Shown here piece by piece: positions 55,390 through 64,000 of a stretch of DNA of 64,000 bases (within the stretch, counting starts at the first letter, position 1; each line of letters begins with the position of its first letter). The DNA comes from Picochlorum sp. 'celeri'. Lineage: Eukaryota > Chlorophyta > Trebouxiophyceae. A model generated the notes under the pieces. That model was not told the DNA's origin and searched no databases. It saw only the letters and a program-made list of their open reading frames with translations. The position numbers and the translations under genes were made by a program. Location of the stretch: positions 310,001 to 374,000 of the forward strand of contig JAACMV010000028.1 of assembly GCA_010909725.1 (NCBI GenBank), read 5' to 3'.

Positions 55390-58300
55390 ATGGGGAAGAA
55401 ATCTGCTCCAGCTTTTGGGGGTATTTCTGGTGCGGGGAGGTCTTCTCTGCGTGCCAGAGACGCTGGGGGTCCAGGAAAGAAGCTTCTTAACCGGGGAATA
55501 GGCGGGAAGAAGAACAAGAACTACATAGAGAGGAATGAGATGAATCAGAGCAGGCCTCAGGATGATGCTCGGGTGAAGCAGAAGGGGGATGATCACGATT
55601 TGGCAGCCAGGCTTGGTTTTGAACTGTTCACAGATGGGCCTGATAGGCTTGGGTGGCTTTTGAACATGAATTCGGTGCGTATTTGTATCTCTATATATAG
55701 AGATGTATATATATATATATATATATTCCTATATAAAAGGACCTCGAATATTTACCATGTGCGTTCCTATGTGCAGAGTCAGCAAGAAGACAAGGATTCT
55801 GGGCACATGGTCAGTGTTGTGGCATGCTATTTCATGTGTCAGGACGGTTCCATGTTCAAGGCGGAGGTTGAGTACGCTCCCTATTTTTATTTGCACGTTA
55901 TAGATGGTGCTGAGGCAGAAATGGATGGATGGCTTCGTCGAAAATTCAATGATGCGATCAAGGATGTGGAAATTGTTGAGAAGGAAGACTTGGATTTGAA
56001 AAATCACCTAGCAGGTATCAAAAGGAAATTGCTCAAGATTCAGTTTTGGAATGTTGATCAATTGGTGTCTGTGAAGCAAGAACTTTTGCCCCATGCTAGG
56101 AGGAATAAAAAGAAATATGACGGTTCGACCGCAGATTATAGTTCTCTCTTGCTTCATGACGATGACAGAGAGCGCAACAGGCCTGCATTCAAATCAATCA
56201 CTGAAGGGATAGTCGACCTACGGGAGCATGATGTGCCATTTCATATTCGATTTGCGATCGACGTGGATGTTCGCGCTGGACATTGGTTCATGGTTTCTGC
56301 CAAAGGAGGTAAAGTGTCTCTCTCGCGGAGAGAAGACCTTTTGCAGAGAGCTGAACCCAGGATTTGTGCATTTGACATTGAGACGACAAAGCTTCCACTT
56401 CAGTTCCCCAACGCAGAGTACGATCAAATATTCATGATATCGTACATGATTGACAAGAAGGGATATTTGATCATCAACAGGGAAGTGGTTTCTGAGGATA
56501 TTGATGATTTTGAGTACACTCCCAAGCCAGAGTTTCAGGGCCCTTTCAAAGTGTTCAATTGTGCGGATGAGAAGGAATGTTTGCGGTGCTGGTTCGACCA
56601 TATGAAGAGCGTGAAGCCAGGAGTCTATGTGACGTATAATGGGGACTATTTTGATTGGCCCTTCATTGAGACGAGAGCGTCCAAGCTAGGGATGAATATG
56701 GAGCTGGAAATTGGATTCAAGTGCGTTTCGAATGGCGAGTGTCTCTCTAGGTCGGCTGTCCACATGGACTGTCTCCATTGGGTAAATAGGGACTCGTACT
56801 TGCCTCAAGGGTCTCGCGGACTCAAATCCGTGACGAAATATAAACTTGGATATGACCCTGTTGAAGTTGATCCAGAGGACATGGTACGGTTTGCATCAGA
56901 GCAGCCTCAGGCAATGGCATCATACTCTGTGTCTGATGCAGTGGCAACCTATTATTTGTATATGACCTATGTTCACCCCTTTATATTCTCCTTGTCGACA
57001 ATTATTCCAATGCCTCCGGATGAGGTCCTCAGGAAAGGTTCAGGTACACTGTGTGAGATGCTGCTCATGGTGCAAGCATACAAGGCAAATATCGTGGCCC
57101 CAAACAAGCATGTGGGTGCGAGTGAGCGTATGCATACTGATGGGAATGGTATAAGTCATCTTTTGCATTCTGAAACGTACATTGGAGGAAAGGTGGAAGC
57201 TCTTGAAAGTGGTGTTTTCAGGGCAGATATTCCCTGTAAATTTAGGTGTGATCCAGAAGGGTATCAGCAGCTCATCGATTCCTTGCACGGCGATCTTGAG
57301 TATGCAATACGGCATGATGCTGGGTGGTCTCTGGATGATGTGGAGAATTTTGACGATATCAAAAGTCAGATTGAATCGTCTTTGGAGGATTTGCGAGATT
57401 GTCCCAACCGCGAGGAGAATCCTTTGATTTATCACCTTGATGTTGCTGCAATGTACCCAAACATCATTTTGACGAATCGACTTCAACCCTCGGCTATTGT
57501 GACTGACGAAGACTGTGCGGCCTGCGTGTACAACAAGCCTGGAAAGAATTGCTTGAGGCAGATGGAATGGGTTTGGAGAGGTGAGACATATACTGCAAAG
57601 AGGGCAGAATATGCATCCATCAAAAGTCAATTGCAATCAGAAGTTTTCCCAGTAGATGACGAACATTCTGGCAGCAAAAAGAATCTTCGGACTTGGAGCG
57701 AACTTAGTCAGGATGAGCGAAATAAGCATCTCAAGAGCAGACTAAAGTCATACTGTCAGAAAGTGTACAAGAGGGTTTTGAACAAGCCTGAGACACAAGT
57801 AAGGACTGCGGGAGTTTGTCAGCGGGAGAATGGATTTTACTATGACACTGTGAGAGACTTTCGCGATCGACGCTATGAATACAAAGGTCTGACAAAGAAA
57901 TGGAAAGGAAAATTAGAAGAGGCCAAGACCAGCGGAAATGCTGTTCAAGTTGCTGAAGCTGCAGACATGTGTGTCCTGTATGACTCTCTACAATTAGCTC
58001 ACAAATGTATTTTGAATTCATTCTATGGTTATGTCATGCGGAAAGGGGCGAGATGGTATTCCATGGAAATGGCTGGAGTTGTCACTCATTGCGGAGCAAA
58101 CATAATCAAGAGAGCAAACCAGCTTGTCACCAAGTTGGGAAGACCATTGGAACTTGATACAGATGGCATCTGGTGCGCCCTTCCAAAATCGTTCCCAGAA
58201 GATTTTAGTGTACGTAATTTGTTTGCACCCGAGCAAGTGTTGCCGTGTTCTGAGATATATATTGTCACTTTGTTTCTGCAGTTTGTTCACAAAACCACTG

Positions 58301-61300
58301 GGAAAGTTTACAAGCTCAGTTACCCTTGCGCCATGCTGAACGTGATGGTCGCAAAAAATAACACAAATGATCAGTTTTCTACCCTTGTCGACGAAAAGAC
58401 GAGGACATATTCAGTATCTTCCGAGATGACCATTGAGTTTGAGGTGGACGGTCCATACCTAGCAATGGTCTTGCCGGCCTCAAAAGAAGAAGGCAAACTG
58501 ATTAAGAAGCGCTACGCAGTTTTTAACTTTGATGGATCGTTGGCAGAACTCAAAGGGTTTGAATTAAAACGCCGAGGAGAGCTCAAGGTCATTAAAGTCT
58601 TCCAAAGTGAAGTTTTTGATCAATTCTTGCTTGGTCACAATCTAGCATCATGCTATGATGCTGTCGCAGCTGTTGCCAATCGATGGCTCGATATGCTCGA
58701 CAGTAGGGGAGCAGATCTTACAGATCAGGAGCTAGTTGATCTAATCAGCGAATCTTCCGTGATGAGCAAAGGTTTGGACGAATATGATGGAAGAAAAAGT
58801 TGTGCCATAACTTGTGCTCGAAGGCTGGCAGAGTTTTTAGGGGATGGTCGCGTCCGAGACAAAGGATTAGTTTGTAATTATATTGTGTCAGCATATCCAA
58901 ATGGATTACCAACCTCAGAAAGGGCTATACCCGTCGCAATATTCTCAACTGATCCATCGATTGCCAGAACATACATTAGAAAATGGTGTGGTGGGCATGT
59001 GGAATCAGGTATGACAGTATCCATATTCTAATACGGCACTATCAATCTTTGTTTTCATTTTTGCTCATTTACACCTATTCTTTGAACTAATGCAGGTGAA
59101 AATCTAGTTCCTGATGTGAGGGATATCATTGATTGGGCCTACTACAGAGAGAGGCTTGGCAATGCAATCCAGAAGATCATCACAATTCCTGCTGCAATGC
59201 AGCACGTAGAGAATCCAGTACCGCGAATTAAGCATCCAGACTGGCTTCACAAAGTCATATCCGAGCGGAAGAGTAGAAACAAACAGGTCAATTTGGGGAG
59301 GTTCCTGAAACCTGGAAATCACCACAATAGTAACCCTGGGCCAGTAGCCAGGGATATGGAGGACACTGTTCAAAAAGAGATTCGGACAATCGACTGCTCT
59401 GCTTCTGAGAATGTTCCCGTGGATGTTAATTCTTTGGACCCGTCAAAAGGAGAAGCTTCCAAGTCAAATCTTGCATCTGCCAAGTATCAGAATTTCACTG
59501 GGTGGCTTGCATCTCGGAAGCTTTCTTGGCGACGATCGAGGCTGAAACGAAAAAGACCTAAAACCTCGAATGATCCGCCTTTAGGTAAGAGCAAGGGAGT
59601 GAAAGCTAATTTAGAAGGTCTGCTTGTGCAACATATGGATTCTCTCACCAGCCATCCTTGGAATATTGTCTCCCTCTCAGAAACTAAAATACCTGGTTTG
59701 TTCAAAATGTGGGCTGTCATAAACCGGCAGATGCACGGCTTCATGGTGTCTGTACCGAGGATATTCTATGTGAATACTTCCCTCCCTGAGGATGATGAGC
59801 TGATCCATTGGCTTGGTGGCAAGCTGGTCTCAAAGTCCCCCTCGTTTGATGGAAGAGTGCACAGGATTTATCGATTTGTGCTGAATGAAAAGGCGTATAT
59901 AAACTATCTGCTAGATATCCAGGCAAAATTGATGTCTTCCCCAGAAATTTACGGAGTCTACGAGGCCCAGATACCCCTAGAATGGACTGCTGTAGTGGAG
60001 ATTGGATGCGTAGCTCGAGTTTCGCCATCATCCAAGGGAATAACTGCTGCTGAAGGGTTCCGTTTATCAGATCTACAACAAGAATCTGTTGTGAAAGGAG
60101 GATATTTCAACAAAGGAGAGAATCTGGGGCATGCATTGCTTTTCCACTCAGATGATCAGGCCAGTGGAAGAGGTTTGTTCAGCTTGTACATTCCATGGGA
60201 GCATAAATGCTTCGTCTGGGTAATTAATCCAGTACGAGGTGGGCAGAAAGACATTGTCCCGTCAACATTGAATAAAGTTTGGGATGAAACTGTTGCCTTG
60301 TGTCTGTCAGAAATTGAGGATTTGTCTGAAGAGAACTTTGACCCAAACAGACCCAATTACGAAATATCGTACGTGTCATCCCACGAAAAAGCCATTAAAT
60401 CAGTCCGGAAAGCGGTGAGATCTATAAGGTACGACGGGAAAGATCAATGTATTGCAAGCATTTAGTTATGGATTTGACTGTGCATCACACATGTTCCAGG
60501 GATTTTTCACAGCTGCCTGTGCTGACACTGCTTTCTTCTCCTAGTCCCAATATTTTAGTATATCAGGTACCAGAATTGCGGGATATGCCTCGCGCAGTGA
60601 TGTCTTGTCCTGGACAAGATGTATACCCAGCAATTGGCTGGCAGACACATGTTGTGAGAAAGTGCATGAGAGACATTCTCAGCTGCAAGAGCTGGTTGCT
60701 GTTAAGGTTGGATGCAGCGCGATATGCGCATCTCCCAGTAGCTAGTTTTGGAGAGGATTGGATAATAGACACTTGTGATGCGTTGTTCTCACGGACACTG
60801 CGAGATGCAGGTGTCCTCTCCTGGATCCGGGATGAATCCCAGCCTAGCCTGGCCTGTCATCCAGAAGATATTGCGAATAAGTTAGTCACCGAGGAGCAGA
60901 AAGAAAGAGTTCAACTTGCTTGGCCTGGGATGTACAGAGGGGTTTGCATACAGATCCAAATCAGCCACCTGGCAGTGAATGCTGTCTTAGAGGCTGCCAC
61001 ATTAGGAGAATTAGAGGGTGTCTTGCTATTAGAAGATCAGGATGACTGTGGACCAGCATTTAGAGTACTCAAGGGTTTAGCTCAAACGTGGGTCGAGGAT
61101 GCACTCAGGCGGAATAACGTCTGTGCAGACACCCTGTTGAGACACATGTACAGGTGGCTTTGCAGTCGAAGCTCCCGCTTATTTGACACTAGATTGATGC
61201 AAGCAGTACAAGATCTCATGAGGAAACTCATCCTCAATCTGGTCGGTGAAATGAAAAAACTGGGGGCAAAGGTTGTCTATATAGACAGTTCCTGCATCAT

Positions 61301-62432
61301 TTTGTCAACAGGAAAACACACAATGAAGGATGCTCTTGGTTACACTGACTACATCTTGGAGACACTGAAAAAGAGAGAATTGTTCCAATGGATGGCACTA
61401 GCTCCTGAGAAAGCATGGAGTACTCTTCTGTTTTTGGACAAGTATAATTTTCTTGGTTTGAGAGCACCACTGCCAGACACCATGGCAGATGCCATGTCAC
61501 AAAAGCCTGGGTCCCTTTCATCAGGCTCCCAATTGCTCGAGTCAGACGAGATAGAGATCACGCACGAATCGCTGCAGAAACCATCCTTTGACTATACTCT
61601 AAACCTGATGGAGTATTTACCAAGTGCTCTTACTGATGCATTTGTGTCTGCAATTGCCGAGTTTGTGTGGTTGCCATGGAAGCATGCCATGTTGTCACAG
61701 ATGGGCAAGACTTGTGGACCAATGGATGATATTCTGGCGTTACAGAATGCATGGATTGAGGAAAACTTGCCTTCGAAGATGACTGAAAAGCTTCTCAGGG
61801 CAACAAGGCACATTGCCTTGCATATCGGAAGCCATGATGGCCAGCCGGATCACAGATTCCCTCTCCGAGCAGGGTCTCATTTGAGTGATGCAGAGCTAGG
61901 TACTCCTGTCCTTGCCTTTGTCAAATCTGTCTGCCACATGTACTCACTGGACAGGCAACACACCAGAGCAGTGGCTACGCTGAGACGGCAACTCTTGAGG
62001 ATGATTCATGTCAAAGAGTTTGGTCCTGAAGCAGAATGGAAAGATCCATGCGCCTCGCTCGTGATCCAGGATGTCATTTGCCCAGAATGTCAAAATTGCC
62101 AGGATATAGACATCTGCAGAGACCCCACCCTACAGGATGGCAACTTGCAATGCCACCTCTGTGGGGCAGAGAGAGATGCCAACTTTCTGGAAACAAGACT
62201 CATTGAAATGCTCCACAGCATCATTGAGGGCTTCCTCGTACAGGATGTCAAATGCCAAAAGTGTGGATCTACCGGGAATGAGCATCTCAGGCGACAATGT
62301 GACGTGTGCGGAGGACAGATGCATTCCACAACCTCTTGTCAGACAGTCCAAGATACAATCCACGTCATCGAACGTGTCGCAGATATCCAAGGAATGCAAA
62401 CCCTTCATGAATTAGCACAACAATTAATTTAA
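55390..62432 (+). CDS. POLE: DNA polymerase epsilon catalytic subunit
   Basis: This is the leading-strand replicative polymerase with 3'-5' proofreading. Exons 55390-55674, 55777-58209, 58282-59008, 59096-60428 and 60500-62432 give 2236 residues, the usual POLE size. Exonuclease motif FDIETTKLPL; B-family motif A DVAAMYPNIILTNRLQPSAI; motif B KCILNSFYGYVMRKGARW; motif C LELDTDGIW. The inactive C-terminal half (POLE DUF1744) and two Cys clusters (CPECQNC...CHLC and CQKCGS...CDVCGG) that bind Zn or Fe-S follow. The first two introns (102 and 72 nt) are multiples of three without stops, so reading through them keeps the frame. PIMT begins 24 bases after the stop. Confidence 0.97.
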
Positions 62433-62456
62433 TAAAAGGCACTACACGTGTAATTC

Positions 62457-63170
62457 ATGCGCATTATGTACACAATGAATGCTCTGGTAGACTCGCTGGT
62501 TTCCAGCAGAGTTATTCACTCTCGTCAAGTTGAACGGGTCTTCCGCAGACTGGACAGGAAACTGTTCTGTCCTGCAGGGGAGGTTGACGAGATAGTCTAC
62601 AGAGACAGTCCAGCTGGTATTGGGTGTGGTCAGACGATATCTGCACCCCATATGCATGCCATATGCCTGGAGTGGTGCAGGGCCCACTTGGCTCAGATGC
62701 CCTCCTCGCAACGAGGCAGTCGCATTACTATATTAGACATTGGTAGTGGTTCTGGATATCTATCAGCAGCATTTGCTGCATTATTAGATGATATGTCTCT
62801 GCTTGCCACAGAAAAGGCATCCAATCAGCCACAAGTGGTTGGTGTTGAACTGTATGAGGAATTGGCAAGGGGATCAATTGAGAATATTAGAAGAGCTGCC
62901 CCAGATCTTGCTCCTTTTATTGAGATTGTCACGGATAATGCATATACCCATCGTGAAGATGAGAAGTTTGATTTCATCCATGTGGGTGCTGCTGCTGAAG
63001 AGATTCCGCAGTCTCTTGTCAGACTCATGAAGAATGGTGGGCGCATGGTCTTGCCAGTCGGAGATATTGGTGGTATACAGCATATGACGATAGTGGATAA
63101 GGATGTGGATGGACAAGGTGTGACATCCAAGAAAGTCATGGATGTCCGATATGTTCCTCTTGTCAAGTAA
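62457..63170 (+). CDS. PIMT: Protein-L-isoaspartate O-methyltransferase
   Basis: The enzyme repairs damaged aspartyl residues with S-adenosylmethionine. It is a single exon of 237 residues; starts at 62457, 62466 and 62475 are possible. Family motifs: YRDSPAGIGCGQTISAPHMH (pre-region), SAM motif I TILDIGSGSGYLSAAFA, VVGVELYEELA, FDFIHVGAAAEEIPQSLVRL and GGRMVLPVG. No signal or transit peptide is evident. The start is only 24 bases behind the POLE stop on the same strand; a TGTAA lies at 62449-62453 inside that spacer. It converges with the rhomboid gene. Confidence 0.95.
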   Translation: MRIMYTMNALVDSLVSSRVIHSRQVERVFRRLDRKLFCPAGEVDEIVYRDSPAGIGCGQTISAPHMHAICLEWCRAHLAQMPSSQRGSRITILDIGSGSGYLSAAFAALLDDMSLLATEKASNQPQVVGVELYEELARGSIENIRRAAPDLAPFIEIVTDNAYTHREDEKFDFIHVGAAAEEIPQSLVRLMKNGGRMVLPVGDIGGIQHMTIVDKDVDGQGVTSKKVMDVRYVPLVK

Positions 63171-63223
63171 AATATTGGTATCATTATATTGTCGTATTTA
63201 TAAAAAAAAGGAAAGATACTCTA

Positions 63224-64000
63224 TCAGAGTTTGAAAACTTTTCGAGGAGGACAAGCAAAGGTTTGGATGATTGGCACATCGACCAACCAGACACCGTCTC
63301 TTCCCTTGATGTAACAGAGCTCATAGGCAGGCCCAAGGAGAAACGCCAGCATGGCGCCTCCCAGAAATCCGCCCAGATGACCCCATTCATCTATATCAGG
63401 TAATAGAAGACCTATACCGAAATTCAAGAGCACCGTGATGCTTAATCGAACCACTGTAGCACTACCTCTGTTCTTGTACAAGACCTTGTTGCGCGCAAAG
63501 TACACAATGAGAGCACCTGCCACGCCAAATATAGCTCCAGAAGCCCCGAGGGATGGAGTATCGTCCCCGAAATATGAAAAGATATTACCTGCAACCGCGG
63601 CATACAAATATATCATCAAGAATCGCTTCCTGCCGCACGTCCATTCACACACAGTCCCCAAGGAATGCAGGGAGAGCATGTTGAGCAACAGATGAGCCGG
63701 GCTTCCATGTAAAAATGCCGGCGTTAGTAGCCTCCAATATTCGCCAGCATCAATGAGATCATTGACTTTGATTCCTGCCATGGTGATGCCGGGAAAGACG
63801 AGCTGCAACATAAAGATTGCTACATTCGTGACAATGAGTGTATCAGATACTAAGCGAGCTGGACTTGTGAGTGGTATTTCGGGTATATTGGGCACATGGT
63901 GTGCAGGAGGTGGCCCCTCAGGTGCTACATCATCTCGACTGCGCAGTGAAAACCAAGAAATGAGGCCACATATCAACGTTACCAAATGCTTCACAAGTAT
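63224..64000 (-). CDS. Rhomboid intramembrane serine protease (5' end outside window)
   Basis: The frame is open to the right edge and the first track Met is a GTG, so the N-terminus is missing. About 256 residues remain. Rhomboid marks: ALLTPAFLHGSPAHLLLNM-type segment (WRLLTPAFLHGSPAHLLLNM), catalytic Ser in LGASGAIFGVAGAL and catalytic His in DEWGHLGGFLGGAMLAF. Several hydrophobic helices match the fold. It resembles plant plastid rhomboid-like (RBL) proteins in length and placement of the motifs; location is not shown. Confidence 0.9.
   Translation of the reverse strand: MLVKHLVTLICGLISWFSLRSRDDVAPEGPPPAHHVPNIPEIPLTSPARLVSDTLIVTNVAIFMLQLVFPGITMAGIKVNDLIDAGEYWRLLTPAFLHGSPAHLLLNMLSLHSLGTVCEWTCGRKRFLMIYLYAAVAGNIFSYFGDDTPSLGASGAIFGVAGALIVYFARNKVLYKNRGSATVVRLSITVLLNFGIGLLLPDIDEWGHLGGFLGGAMLAFLLGPAYELCYIKGRDGVWLVDVPIIQTFACPPRKVFKL

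Overview
The window is nuclear DNA of a photosynthetic eukaryote, most probably a green alga. Plastid-type genes are present: a nuclear ClpP with an N-terminal extension, a one-helix light-harvesting-like protein, a NEOXANTHIN-DEFICIENT 1 homologue, a MEKHLA-domain protein and a plastid-type UhpC transporter. They sit among standard eukaryotic genes (DNA polymerase epsilon, transportin, splicing factors, V-ATPase A, histone H2B). An outer-dynein-arm docking-type coiled-coil gene suggests flagella. A Ser-Pro-rich extracellular stalk and TGTAA motifs behind many stop codons also fit green algae. I cannot name the genus.

Layout. 1-3335 is a repeat array of about 1-kb units; one unit is interrupted by a broken Helitron-type helicase fragment. 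FEN1 follows directly (3387-4825). 5357-13148 holds three co-directional extracellular-matrix genes: a transmembrane LysM protein, a LysM protein with a probable GPI signal, and a fungal-type chitin synthase. Then come RPS11 (minus), a SirB1-like protein, a secreted unknown, a JmjC ribosomal oxygenase, a 1.2-kb stretch with no recognisable gene, a UhpC-like transporter, an unknown membrane protein (minus), the docking-complex-like gene (minus), V-ATPase A, H2B, DIB1 and transportin (both minus), SF3B2, an Mpv17-family gene, two minus genes (possibly TAF1C plus an unknown), NXD1, a small HABP4-like protein, an alpha/beta hydrolase (minus), ClpP, OHP (minus), an Enhancer-of-polycomb-like gene, inorganic pyrophosphatase, MEKHLA, glutathione reductase (minus), a ZIP transporter (minus), two unknown genes, POLE, PIMT and a rhomboid cut by the right edge.

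The region is compact: about 33 genes in 64 kb, few introns, mostly 47-180 nt with GT-AG ends, often right behind a very short first exon. Several same-strand neighbours lie only 24-68 nt apart or overlap, which suggests dicistronic nuclear transcripts. The LysM-LysM-chitin synthase run is the most striking functional grouping. Gene models were spliced by hand from reading frame, splice dinucleotides and family knowledge; no search was run.
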